Shown here: positions 52,794 through 60,910 of the stretch, in pieces
Layout of the letters: each line of letters starts with the position of its first letter
How positions within the stretch are numbered: the first letter of the stretch is position 1
Source: Nonomuraea solani
GTDB lineage: Bacteria > Actinomycetota > Actinomycetes > Streptosporangiales > Streptosporangiaceae
Reading direction: 5' to 3'
Assembly (NCBI RefSeq): GCF_900108335.1
Contig: NZ_FNVT01000001.1
Location: 1,232,977 to 1,296,976 of the forward strand
Length of the DNA stretch: 64,000 bases
Notes under the pieces: model-generated
What the model was told of the DNA's origin: nothing
The model's database searches: none
What the model saw: the letters and a program-made list of their open reading frames with translations, nothing else
Position numbers and translations under genes: made by a program

Positions 52794-54251
52794 TCACGCG
52801 GGCTCTTCTTCGAGCGTCGCGGTGCTGTCGGCACGGGCCGGGAGGAGCAGGGCGGTGACGACCACGGCCACGGACAGCACCGCGCCGATGATGAAGGCGA
52901 GCTGCATGCCGCCGAGGTTGGCCATCGCCTCCGTGACGCCTTCGGCCTTCAGGCCGTCGGCTCGCGCGCTCATCACGGTGATCACGAGCGCGGTGCCGAA
53001 GGCGGCGGCGACCTGCTGCAGCGTGCTCAGGATCGAGCTGCCGTGGGAGTAGAGCCGCGGCGGGACCGCGCCGAGCCCGAGGGTGAACACCGGGGTGAAG
53101 GTCACGGCCAGGCCCACCATCAGCAGCGCGTGCAGCCCGAGGATCTGCCAGTAGGGCATCGTCATCGAGACCTGGGTGAAGCCGGCGAGCGACAGCATGA
53201 TGCCGAACGCGCCGGGAACGACCAGCACCCGGCCGCCGAACTTGTCGAACAGGCGGCCCACGGTCGGACCGAGCAGCCCCATCGCGAGGCCGCCCGGCAT
53301 CACCAGGAGGCCGGTCTCCAGGGCGCTGAGGCCGCGGACGCTCTGCAGGTAGAGCGGCAACAGGATCATCGAGCCGAGCATCGCCATGAAGGCCAGCGAC
53401 ATCATGATCAGCGCGATCGTGTAGGTGCGGTTGAGCAGAGTGCGCAGGTCGAGCAGCGGCACGCCGCGCTTCTGCAGCCACAGTTGGCGGAAGACGAAGA
53501 CGGCGATGGTGGCCAGCCCGGCCACCACGATCGTGGCGGCGAAGCCGGCGTCACCGCCCTCGAACCGGCTGAGGCCGTAGACCAGGCCGCCGAAGCCGGC
53601 CGCGGCGGTGACCACGCTGAACCAGTCGATGCTGCTGAACTGGGGCTCGCCGATGTTCTCCAGCCGCTTCAGGCCGCGCCAGGCGATCAGGGCCGCGATG
53701 GGGAGCACCACGGCGAACAGCAGGCGCCAGGAGCCGAACTGCAGGATCACGCCCGAGACCGCCGGGCCCATCGCGGGCGCGACCGACATGGCCAGGGTGA
53801 CGTTGCCCATCACCTTGCCCCGGTCTTCCTCGGGCACCACCCGCATCAGCGTGGTCATCAGCAGCGGCATCATCACGGCCGTGCCGGACGCCTGGACGAT
53901 GCGGGCGCCGAGCAGCACCTCGAACGTCGGCGCCACGATGGCCAGCGCCGTGCCGGCCAGGAACAGGCCCATCGCGACGGAATATGCCGTCCGGGTGGAC
54001 ACCCGCTGCAGGAACCAGCCGGTGATCGGGATCACCGCGGCCATGGTCAGCATGAAGGCGGTCGAGAGCCACTGCGCGGTCTGCTCGGTGATGCTCAAGG
54101 CCGTCATCAACCGGGGGATCGCGTTGATCATGATCGTCTCATTGAGAATGACCACGAACGTGGCGAGCACCAGCAGCCGGATCACGGCAGGCGTGCGACC
54201 CGAACCGGCGGTCGCGGGCTTGGCGGGTGAGTCTAGCTGGGGGCTGGGCAC
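52794..54251 (-). CDS. DHA2-type MFS multidrug transporter
   Basis: About 485 residues from GTG 54251 (a TTG at 54356 would add 35 hydrophilic residues). Fourteen transmembrane helices are expected. Family motifs: ATFVVILNETIMINAIPRLM, WLSTAFMLTMAAVIPITGW, GARIVQASGTAVMMPLL, and motif C-like GPAVSGVIL. Drug/proton antiporter by family; the substrate is unknown. No adjacent TetR repressor was seen. Confidence 0.85.
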   Translation of the reverse strand: MPSPQLDSPAKPATAGSGRTPAVIRLLVLATFVVILNETIMINAIPRLMTALSITEQTAQWLSTAFMLTMAAVIPITGWFLQRVSTRTAYSVAMGLFLAGTALAIVAPTFEVLLGARIVQASGTAVMMPLLMTTLMRVVPEEDRGKVMGNVTLAMSVAPAMGPAVSGVILQFGSWRLLFAVVLPIAALIAWRGLKRLENIGEPQFSSIDWFSVVTAAAGFGGLVYGLSRFEGGDAGFAATIVVAGLATIAVFVFRQLWLQKRGVPLLDLRTLLNRTYTIALIMMSLAFMAMLGSMILLPLYLQSVRGLSALETGLLVMPGGLAMGLLGPTVGRLFDKFGGRVLVVPGAFGIMLSLAGFTQVSMTMPYWQILGLHALLMVGLAVTFTPVFTLGLGAVPPRLYSHGSSILSTLQQVAAAFGTALVITVMSARADGLKAEGVTEAMANLGGMQLAFIIGAVLSVAVVVTALLLPARADSTATLEEEPA

Positions 54252-54606
54252 GGCACCTCTATCGGGGTTGCGGGGTGAAACGCGGTCATGGCCGGCGTCA
54301 CGGTCTCTTGTCTCATACGTTGTCGTCACGTACAGACTGACCGGCGCCACTGACAAAACTCATCGGCCACGCCCAGCATTCCGCCATATGGGGCGAAATG
54401 TCACCCGGTTTTCACCAACGGTGCATGATCCACTGATCGTGCGACCTGGGCGAACGCCTCACGCACCCTTCGTGGCGGCCCGGCCTCCGGCCGGCGGCGT
54501 GCCGATCTTCGAGCGGGAGTCGAGACCGGTCCACGCTGCACGGCGCCACAGCCACCCCGGGGCCGCCGTCAACACATTTATCGTCAGAAATCAGTGACCA
54601 TTCATG
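54252..54606. other. Non-coding stretch between MFS pump and roadblock genes
   Basis: No convincing gene. It holds a hairpin CCGGCC-TCC-GGCCGG (54480-54494), an imperfect palindrome GCATGATC-CACT-GATCGTGC (54423-54442) and a possible minus-strand -35 TTGTCA (54351-54356) for the pump. The AT content rises near 54570-54600, before the roadblock gene's end. Confidence 0.4.
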
Positions 54607-54972
54607 TCAGAGCGCGATTTCGCCCTCGATACGCCGCAGACTGAACCGAGCGAGCGCCAGGTTGGCGCGTTCCCGGTCGAGAACCAGATAGAGGAAAAGC
54701 TGCCCACCAGGCGTGCTGAGAAGCCGGATGATGTGGTACTGGCTTTTCAGCGTGATGAGGATGTCCTCGATTTCGTCGTCGAGCTGGAGTGAGGCCAGTG
54801 TGCGCAGTTTGGCCCTTACCACTTCGGTGTTTCCGGCCGCCGCGACTTCAAGATCAAGTTCGCGCCCACCCCCTATGGTGCCGAGGGCCATGCCGCTCCC
54901 GTAGTCCACGAGCGCGGCGCCCAGAGCGCCCTCGATGGCCATGGCGTTCTTTAGTGCGGTCTCAATGTTCAT
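54607..54972 (-). CDS. Roadblock/LC7 domain protein 1
   Basis: 121 residues, the size of a single roadblock (MglB-like) domain: GALGAALVDYGSGMALGTIGGG, VVRAKLRTLASLQ, EDILITLKSQYHIIRLL, LFLYLVLDRERANLALARF. Such proteins regulate small GTPases or act as scaffolds in actinobacterial signalling (cvn-like systems). No GTPase gene is present in the window. It is divergent from the DUF4388-like gene. Confidence 0.85.
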   Translation of the reverse strand: MNIETALKNAMAIEGALGAALVDYGSGMALGTIGGGRELDLEVAAAGNTEVVRAKLRTLASLQLDDEIEDILITLKSQYHIIRLLSTPGGQLFLYLVLDRERANLALARFSLRRIEGEIAL

Positions 54973-55046
54973 GTGACTCTTTCTGCCTTTTGTGCGTGCC
55001 GGGACATAAAGTACCCTTGTGGCCCCGGATAGTGAAGGGCCGCAAA

Positions 55047-55862
55047 GTGCCAGCGCGAGAGGTCGACGACTTGAGCCCCTTAGGCTCGATACTGCGAAAC
55101 GGCAGGCAGGCGGCGTCCTCCGGCCGGTTGAAAGTCGAGGGCAGCCCCGGTGGCCAGGTCTATTTGCGGTTCGGCCGGGTCATCGCGGCCACCACTCCCG
55201 CCTCGCCGGGGCCCGAATCCCTGCTGCTCCGTTCCGGGCGGGTGAGCGAGGACGACTGGAACGTTGCATTCAGCGCGGGCGCCCCGACCGGCCGGGTCGG
55301 CCCCGAACTGGTCGATCGTGGCAGCGTGGGGAGCGCGGGCCTGGAGGTCGTGTGCCTGATGGCCACGTTCGACGCGCTGTTCGCCATGGCCCTGTTCGGC
55401 GCGGGGGCGGGCACGATGGAGCCGCTCGGCCCCGGCGACCTGCTGCCGAACCTGCTGGTCCAGCCCGGCATCCCGATCGAGCGACTGGACCGGGAGACCG
55501 CCCGGCGCCTGGAGATCGCCGCGGGCTGGCAGGAGATCGGCGTCACCCCCCAGTGCCGGCCCGCGGCGGCGCGGGCCGCGGCCGAGTCGCCGATCAGGCC
55601 CGACGCGCTGCGCCAGTCGGTGCTCGCCAAGGCCAACGGCCGCCGTACACCCCGCGACATCGCCTTCACGCTCGGCCAGGGCCTCTTCGTCGTCATGCAG
55701 GAGATCGCCGACATGGCCCGCGAAGGACTCGTCGTCACCGACCCGCCGCCGCCCTCAGAAGACGAACCCACCCTTGACGACGACTCGTTGCGTCTCCCGC
55801 TTCTCCCGCGCCACAACGCGACGGCGAGCAGGCCGCGGGGCGGCGAGGATCCACAGGAATAG
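55047..55862 (+). CDS. DUF4388/PATAN-like signalling protein
   Basis: 271 residues from GTG 55047 (AAGGG upstream; GTG 55032 is an in-frame alternative). The N-terminal ~90 residues resemble DUF4388/PATAN: SGRLKVEGSPGGQVYLRFGRVIAATTPASPGPESLLL. The C-terminal part has a winged-helix-like segment (RQSVLAKANGRRTPRDIAFTLGQGLFVVMQEI). A Pro/acid-rich tail follows. It pairs with roadblock proteins on both sides, the usual partner of such domains. Confidence 0.7.
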   Translation: MPAREVDDLSPLGSILRNGRQAASSGRLKVEGSPGGQVYLRFGRVIAATTPASPGPESLLLRSGRVSEDDWNVAFSAGAPTGRVGPELVDRGSVGSAGLEVVCLMATFDALFAMALFGAGAGTMEPLGPGDLLPNLLVQPGIPIERLDRETARRLEIAAGWQEIGVTPQCRPAAARAAAESPIRPDALRQSVLAKANGRRTPRDIAFTLGQGLFVVMQEIADMAREGLVVTDPPPPSEDEPTLDDDSLRLPLLPRHNATASRPRGGEDPQE

Positions 55863-55876
55863 CACCAGAGAAAGTC

Positions 55877-56260
55877 GTGATCATGGCACAGAACCCGATT
55901 CTCACGGAGCTCCGCTCCCTCCGCGACCAGGTGACGGGGGTGATGGAGACGGCGGTCGCGACCGTCGACGGGCTGCTCGTGGTCGCCGACACGGACGGCG
56001 CCCGGCCCGAGGTCCTCTCGGCGCTGGCCGCCGCCACCCTCGGCCTCGGCAAGCGCACCGGGGCGGAGGTGGGCATGGGCGACCTGCGCGAGGTGGTGAT
56101 CCGCTGCCGCGGCGGTTATGTCATCGTGTACGCGGTCGGCCGCATGGGCCTGCTGGCCGTCCTCGCGGACGAGGGCCTCGACGTGCCGCGCCTGCACGTC
56201 GAGTCCCGCCCCACCGTGGAACGCCTGGACGCTCTCCTCACCCAGGGCAGCCTCAACTGA
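55877..56260 (+). CDS. Roadblock/LC7 domain protein 2
   Basis: 127 residues (GTG 55877; ATG 55883 possible). LRDQVTGVMETAVATVDGLLVVAD, LAAATLGLGKRTGAEVGMGD and VIVYAVGRMGLLAVLADEGLD fit a roadblock domain. It lies 14 bp after the DUF4388-like gene and is probably co-transcribed. Its last codons (GSLN and stop) are the first unit of a 30-bp tandem repeat. Confidence 0.82.
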   Translation: MIMAQNPILTELRSLRDQVTGVMETAVATVDGLLVVADTDGARPEVLSALAAATLGLGKRTGAEVGMGDLREVVIRCRGGYVIVYAVGRMGLLAVLADEGLDVPRLHVESRPTVERLDALLTQGSLN

Positions 56261-56335
56261 CCGGGGCCCACCGAGGGCGGCCTCAACCGACTGTGGCTCA
56301 CCGAGGGCGGCCTCAACTGACCGGGGCGCCCTGGG
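56246..56335. repeat. Three 30-bp tandem repeats at a gene end
   Basis: Units start GGCAGCCTCAACTGACC, GGCGGCCTCAACCGACT and GGCGGCCTCAACTGACC, each 30 bp. Unit 1 carries the stop codon of the roadblock gene, so the 3' end of the gene has been copied downstream. No spacer pattern as in CRISPR. Confidence 0.75.
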
Positions 56336-56365
56336 GGACGCCCCGCTGACCCAGGGTGGCCGGGG

Positions 56366-56690
56366 TCACCCGGGTGCGCAGCCCTGCGCCACCTGCCGGC
56401 TCTCCACGTCGCCGACTTGCCTGCGCGGGGCCTTCGCCATGCCGCTAAGACGGGCCGCTGGGACGGGCCGCTGAGACGGGCCGGCATGGCCGAGCCGGCG
56501 GGCCCCGTTCCGGACGGTCTGCCGGCTGAACGCGTACGTGCCGGCCGTGGCCGGAGCGGTGTCGTCGAACCGGAATGTCACCGTCGCGCCGGGCCGCACC
56601 TCGGGCACTGGCGATTCGACCCGGTTCGTCCCCCACGTGGTGTTGTCCTGAGACGACCGGTGGCCACGGAAGCCGGAAGAAGCCCCAGAC
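56366..56690 (-). pseudogene. Remnant of an NBR1-Ig-like (central domain) protein
   Basis: The minus strand encodes QDNTTWGTNRVESPVPEV and PGATVTFRFDDTAPATAGTYAF, typical of the Ig-like domain that in bacteria is attached to secreted glycoside hydrolases (usual continuation is a QxxxDGxxWFG strand). Here the frame continues into degenerate sequence (RNGARRLGHAG) and no start codon exists. A relic of a larger secreted protein. Confidence 0.45.
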
Positions 56691-56786
56691 CAAGGGTCCC
56701 CTCCCTAGACCTGTCAGTGAAGAGCGTCGATGGCAGGGCGGCGATCCCTAGGCTTCCGCGCTCGGTGTTCCATGGCCGTTCCACGG

Positions 56787-56818
56787 CATGGCACGGGTCA
56801 TGTCACGACATGTCACGT
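56787..56818 (+). promoter_or_regulatory. Direct repeats upstream of the lanthipeptide synthetase gene
   Basis: CATGGCACGG (56787), CATGTCACGA (56799) and CATGTCACGT (56809), spaced 12 and 10 bp, end 40 bp before the synthetase ATG. This is a helical-turn-spaced array, likely an activator or repressor site. Confidence 0.45.
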
Positions 56819-56858
56819 CTTCCGGCTGAGGTGTCGCCATCCGCTGGGAGGAGACGTG

Positions 56859-59573
56859 ATGCGCCCGAGCGAGACCGAAATAGACGACTCCCGACTGCTC
56901 ATGGACGTGGCCCGGGCCGTGCTGGCGCGGGAGGAGGCCAGGGCGTGGACGGTCGAGCCGGGTGACTTCTGGTGCCTGCTGACGCCTCCCGGGCACCGCA
57001 GCGCCGGCCAGGGGTGGAAGCTGCACCTCTCGGCGACGCAACTGTCCGCGCCGGTGGTGCTGGCCCGCGCCGCCGAGGTGCTGGTACGTGACGGCTGCGC
57101 GTTCAAGTTCGCCCGCGGGCTGGAGCAGCTCGGCATGTTGCTGTCGGCCAACTGCGACCGTGGCGGCGGCGGGAAGTTCATCACGGTCTACCCCGACGGC
57201 GACGAGCAGTTCCGCCGGCTGGCGGCCGAGCTGGACCGGGTGACCGCCGGTCTGCCCGGCCCGGTGGTCCTGTCGGATCGGCCGCTGCGTCCCGGCAGCC
57301 TCGTGCACTACCGGTACGGCGTCTTCGCGGCCGAGCCGGTGCTCACCAACGACGGCAGCTTCGAGTCGATGGTCGTGGGCCCGGACGGGGAGCGGCGCAA
57401 GGACGAGCGGCTGGCCTGGTACGACCCTCCGCCCTGGGCCAGGCCGCCGCTGCCGGAGCCCGAGGCTCCGTCAGGCGTGCCGGAGGCCGTGCTGGTCGGG
57501 GACCGGTTCGAGGTCCGGGAGGCCGTCCGGCAGTCGTACCGGGGCGGGGTCTACAGCGGCACGGACCGGCGGACCGGCGGCGACGTCGTGCTGAAGCAGG
57601 CGAGACCGCACGTCCTGGGCCTGCTGGACGGAACGGACGCACGGGACAGGTTGCGCCATGAGGCGGACATGCTCGACCGGCTGGGCCCGCTGGGATTCAC
57701 GCCCCGCAAGGTGACCATGGTCACCCAGCAGGACAATCTGTTCCTGGTCCAGGAGCGGGTGCCGGGAGTCACCCTGCGCGAGTGGGCCACGCGGGAGCCG
57801 GCGGCGGAAGACGTGATCGAGAAGGCCGGGCAGCTCGTGGAGATCGTGGCCGCGGTGCACGAGCAGGGCCTGGTGCTGCGCGATCTCAACCCGAACAATC
57901 TGATGGTCACGCCGGAGGGCCGGGTCCGCCTGATCGATCTGGAGCTCGTGGTCCCCGAGGGCTCTCGTGCGTACCGGGCCTATACCCAGGGGTACGCGGC
58001 GCCGGAGCAGGTGTCGGCCGCCGCGATCGGCCCGGCGCCCACCCGGCGGGCGGATCTCTTCGGGCTGGGGGCGACCCTCGTCTACCTGGCCACCGCCGTG
58101 GACCCGCTGCTGGCCCCCGACGAGCCCGCCGACCGGCGGGGTGAGGGGCGGCTGGCCGAGTTCGTCGGTCTCCTCGGCGCGGACATGCCGGTGCTGCGGC
58201 GGCTGTCCCCGCTGGTGCTGGGCCTGACGAAGGACGATCCTGAACAGCGGTGGACGCTGAGCCGGGCGCGCGAGTTCCTGGCCGCCGATCCCGCCGAGGT
58301 CGTGAACACCTTTTCGCCCCCCATCGACCGGCTGATCACCGATGGGCTGCGGCACATTCTGCGCACCATGGACCCGCGAGGCGCTCGTTTGTGGACGACG
58401 GACGAGTTCGGCGCGGCGACCGATCCCCTCAACGTGCAGCACGGAGCGGGCGGGGTGCTGAGCGTGCTCACCCGCGGCGCCCAGGTGCTCGGTCAGGCCG
58501 AGCTGCTCGCCGGGGTCGCGGACGTGGCCGGCTGGATGCGGCCGCGCCTGTCCGGCATCCCCCGTCTCCTTCCTGGGCTGTACTTCGGCCGTTCGGGCAC
58601 GGCCTGGGCGCTGTACGACGCCGCCCGCCTGCTGGGGGACGAGGAGACGGCCGCGCAGGCGGTCGAGCTGGCCAAGAAGGTGCCGGTGCGGTGGCCCAAC
58701 CACGACATCTGCCACGGCGCCACCGGCGCGGGCCTGCTGCAGCTCCACCTGTGGCGATCCACCGGCGACCCGGAGCTGATGGACCGGTTCACACAGGCGG
58801 CCGACGGCGTCCTGGAGGCGGCGCGCGAGCGGGAGGACGGCCTGCTCGTGTGGCCCATCCCGAAGACGTTCGACACGACGCTGGCCGGACTCGTCCACTA
58901 CGGGTTCGCGCACGGCGTCGCCGGGGCGGGCACCTTCATGCTGTACGCCGGGCTGGCCACCGGCCGCGCCGAATACCTGGAGGCCGCCCGGCGCGCCGCC
59001 GAGACGGTGGCGGCCGTGGCCATCACCGAGGGAGACGCGGCCTGGTGGCCCAGCGGCGAGCTGGCGGACGAGGCGGACGACCGGCTGCGGCACTGGTGCA
59101 GCGGCGCTTCCGGGGCCGGCACCTTCCTGATCCGCTCGTGGGCGGTCACCGGGCGGCAGCGGCACCGGGAGCTCGCGGAGGCCGCCGCAACGGCGATCCG
59201 CCGAGGCCGCTGGCACTCGGGCGTCAGCTCCTGCCACGGCCTGTCCGGAGACGGCGACTTCCTCCTGGACCTGGCCGAGTTCACCGGTGACCGGCGCTAC
59301 CGCGACTGGGCGGCGGACCTGGCCACCGCCATGTACGCGCGGAACACCCTCCGCGACGGGCTCATGGTGCTGCCCGACGACTCCGGCGTCGCGGTCCACA
59401 CCGGCTACAACACCGGCCTCGGCGGTGCCGTGTCCTTCCTGCTCCGGCTGCGCCACGGCGGTCCCAGACCGTGGATGCTCGACGAGCTGCTGCTCGATCG
59501 GGCTCTGAGAGCGCCGCATGGACGCCTCGTCCATGCCGGTCGATCCATGACGGCCGTCAGTGAAGGGAGGTGA
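56859..59573 (+). CDS. Class IV (LanL-like) lanthipeptide synthetase (locus B)
   Basis: 904 residues; GGGAGGAG upstream of ATG 56859. Three domains are visible. The OspF-like phospho-Ser/Thr lyase (~30-200) has WKLHLSATQLSA, KFARG and RGGGGKFITVYP. The Ser/Thr kinase (~225-510) has K246, catalytic D342 (LRDLNPNN), N347 and metal-binding D360 (LIDLEL). The LanC-like cyclase (~570-885) keeps the zinc ligands C747 (HWCSG) and C792-H793 (SSCHG). Retained zinc ligands separate class IV LanL from class III LanKC. The enzyme phosphorylates and dehydrates Ser/Thr and closes thioether rings with Cys. Its substrate gene begins 5 bp later. Confidence 0.88.
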   Translation: MRPSETEIDDSRLLMDVARAVLAREEARAWTVEPGDFWCLLTPPGHRSAGQGWKLHLSATQLSAPVVLARAAEVLVRDGCAFKFARGLEQLGMLLSANCDRGGGGKFITVYPDGDEQFRRLAAELDRVTAGLPGPVVLSDRPLRPGSLVHYRYGVFAAEPVLTNDGSFESMVVGPDGERRKDERLAWYDPPPWARPPLPEPEAPSGVPEAVLVGDRFEVREAVRQSYRGGVYSGTDRRTGGDVVLKQARPHVLGLLDGTDARDRLRHEADMLDRLGPLGFTPRKVTMVTQQDNLFLVQERVPGVTLREWATREPAAEDVIEKAGQLVEIVAAVHEQGLVLRDLNPNNLMVTPEGRVRLIDLELVVPEGSRAYRAYTQGYAAPEQVSAAAIGPAPTRRADLFGLGATLVYLATAVDPLLAPDEPADRRGEGRLAEFVGLLGADMPVLRRLSPLVLGLTKDDPEQRWTLSRAREFLAADPAEVVNTFSPPIDRLITDGLRHILRTMDPRGARLWTTDEFGAATDPLNVQHGAGGVLSVLTRGAQVLGQAELLAGVADVAGWMRPRLSGIPRLLPGLYFGRSGTAWALYDAARLLGDEETAAQAVELAKKVPVRWPNHDICHGATGAGLLQLHLWRSTGDPELMDRFTQAADGVLEAAREREDGLLVWPIPKTFDTTLAGLVHYGFAHGVAGAGTFMLYAGLATGRAEYLEAARRAAETVAAVAITEGDAAWWPSGELADEADDRLRHWCSGASGAGTFLIRSWAVTGRQRHRELAEAAATAIRRGRWHSGVSSCHGLSGDGDFLLDLAEFTGDRRYRDWAADLATAMYARNTLRDGLMVLPDDSGVAVHTGYNTGLGGAVSFLLRLRHGGPRPWMLDELLLDRALRAPHGRLVHAGRSMTAVSEGR

Positions 59574-59578
59574 GGAAG

Positions 59579-59731
59579 ATGGCCACCGACATCAGTGCGC
59601 TGGAGCGGATGTCGTCGAACGCCACTGGTCGTTACCCGTGCGCGGCGACGAACACCTGTGAGCCCGGTACGTGCGTTCCCAGCCGTACGTGCCTGACGCA
59701 CGACACGTGCACCTTCACGATCAGGCCGTGA
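59579..59731 (+). CDS. Lanthipeptide-type precursor peptide, Thr-Cys rich (locus B)
   Basis: 50 residues, GGGAGG eight bases upstream (overlapping the synthetase stop). The leader (MATDISALERMSSNATGRYP) has an ISALE motif like the ILxLQ-type helix bound by class III/IV synthetases. The core starts near residue 20 and has five Cys (21, 27, 32, 38, 44), nine Thr and one Ser, then ends TFTIRP. Four Cys follow Thr directly: T26-C27, T31-C32, T37-C38, T43-C44, spaced 5-6 residues. It is too short for ordinary gene prediction. Its position between synthetase and a strong terminator confirms the role. It is unlike FxLD-type precursors. Confidence 0.85.
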   Translation: MATDISALERMSSNATGRYPCAATNTCEPGTCVPSRTCLTHDTCTFTIRP

Positions 59732-59741
59732 CGCGGCCCTA

Positions 59742-59771
59742 GGGGTGGCCGGCCCAGGCCACCCCTCTTTT
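59742..59771 (+). terminator. Strong intrinsic terminator/attenuator after the precursor gene
   Basis: GGGGTGGCC-GGCCCA-GGCCACCCC, perfect 9-bp stem, followed by TCTTTT, 10 bp past the precursor stop and directly before the Shine-Dalgarno of the radical SAM gene. Confidence 0.8.
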
Positions 59772-59787
59772 CTCAGGAGATCGGGTC

Positions 59788-60807
59788 ATGGACATGGTTC
59801 CGGAGCGCGCCGCGCCCGACGAAGTGATCTGGGACGTCACCTATGCCTGTCCCTTGCGCTGCGTGCACTGCTACTCCGAATCCGGCAGACGGCCCTCCCG
59901 GCGGCTGAGCGACGCCGACATGCTGCGGGTGACCGACGCCATCGTGGCCATGCGCCCGCGCGGCGTCGCCATCGCCGGTGGGGAACCCCTGCTCATCAGG
60001 GACATCGCCGAGATCGCCGGGCGGATGACGGGCGCGGGGCTGGACGTCGTCCTGTACACCGGCGGCTGGCCGATGACCAGAGACCTCGCGCTGCGCCTGG
60101 CCGGCTTCGGCGCCCGGGTGGTGGTGAGCGTGGACGGGGCGACGCCCGAGACCCACGATCGGATCCGCGGCAGGAAAGGGTCGTTCGCCCGCGCGATGCG
60201 GGCGCTGCGACTGCTGGACGAGGTCAGCGCCGAGCGCGGATCCCGGGGGCCGGCCTTCGGGATCGACTGCGTGCTGCTGCGGAGCAACTTTTCGCAGATG
60301 GAGGAGTTCTGCCGGGTCATCGCGCCGCAGTTCCCCGAGCTGGGGTTCCTCTCCTTCGGGGCCGCCGTTCCCGGCGGGCTGGCTAGCCGGCCCGGGTTCG
60401 AACTGCTCACCGAGGAGCAGCTCGGCCTGCTGAACGATCCCGGCCACGCGCGCCGGCTGCGGGCGAGCGCGCCCGGCTCCGTCACGATCGAGACCACCGA
60501 CAACCGCATCCTGCAGATGCATCCCGAGCTGATCGCGCGCGGCGTCGTCTTCAACGCGCTCCAGATCGAGCCGGACGGAGAGGTACGGGCGATGCCCATC
60601 TACGAGGGCACCGTGGGCAACATCCTGGATGAGCCGGCCGAGGTCCTCTGGCGGCGGGCCAGGGCCCGGTGGAGTGATCCGTTCGTGGTGGAGGCGCTGT
60701 CGCCGGCGCTCACCATGCGGGAATGGGCGGAAGCGGCCCGGCGGATCGACTACCGCTTCGGCACCGACGCCGTGCGGGCCCGAATCGACCGCAGAGAGCC
60801 GGCGTGA
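59788..60807 (+). CDS. Radical SAM enzyme (locus B)
   Basis: 339 residues; CAGGAGATCGGG precedes the ATG (ATG 59794 possible). C21-x3-C25-x2-C28 (YACPLRCVHC) and AGGEPL define the radical SAM core; VSVDGATPETHDRIRG is the typical SPASM-family barrel strand. The C-terminal region keeps the fold (EPDGEVRAMPIYEGTVGNI, then EVLWRRARARW) but has no cysteines where auxiliary clusters bind. So only one Fe-S cluster is expected. Likely acts on the locus B peptide, e.g. epimerisation or a crosslink. Confidence 0.85.
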   Translation: MDMVPERAAPDEVIWDVTYACPLRCVHCYSESGRRPSRRLSDADMLRVTDAIVAMRPRGVAIAGGEPLLIRDIAEIAGRMTGAGLDVVLYTGGWPMTRDLALRLAGFGARVVVSVDGATPETHDRIRGRKGSFARAMRALRLLDEVSAERGSRGPAFGIDCVLLRSNFSQMEEFCRVIAPQFPELGFLSFGAAVPGGLASRPGFELLTEEQLGLLNDPGHARRLRASAPGSVTIETTDNRILQMHPELIARGVVFNALQIEPDGEVRAMPIYEGTVGNILDEPAEVLWRRARARWSDPFVVEALSPALTMREWAEAARRIDYRFGTDAVRARIDRREPA

Positions 60808-60822
60808 CGCGCGCCCGGCGCC

Positions 60823-60910
60823 CGTGGGGGCCGGTGAAGCACGACCACCGCGTGGGGGCCGGTGTGATGGGCGACCACTGCGGGGGGCCGGTGTGAAAGG
60901 CGGTCGCGGG
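60823..60910. repeat. ~30-bp imperfect tandem repeats over the exporter start
   Basis: CGTGGGGGCCGGTGAAG, CGTGGGGGCCGGTGTGATGG and CGGGGGGCCGGTGTGAAAGG begin three units of ~28-30 bp. The third contains the GTG start of the exporter gene; the earlier units carry similar GGGGCC-GTG pseudo-start contexts. Confidence 0.6.

Noticed and set aside
56246..56335. CRISPR-like array
   Set aside because: The 30-bp units are directly adjacent with no unique spacers, and no cas genes occur.
56859..59573. Class III LanKC assignment
   Set aside because: The cyclase domain keeps both Cys and the Cys-His zinc ligands, which class III enzymes lack.
59579..59731. FxLD-type lanthipeptide precursor
   Set aside because: No FxLD motif and a different Cys pattern; only the general leader helix is shared with class III/IV.
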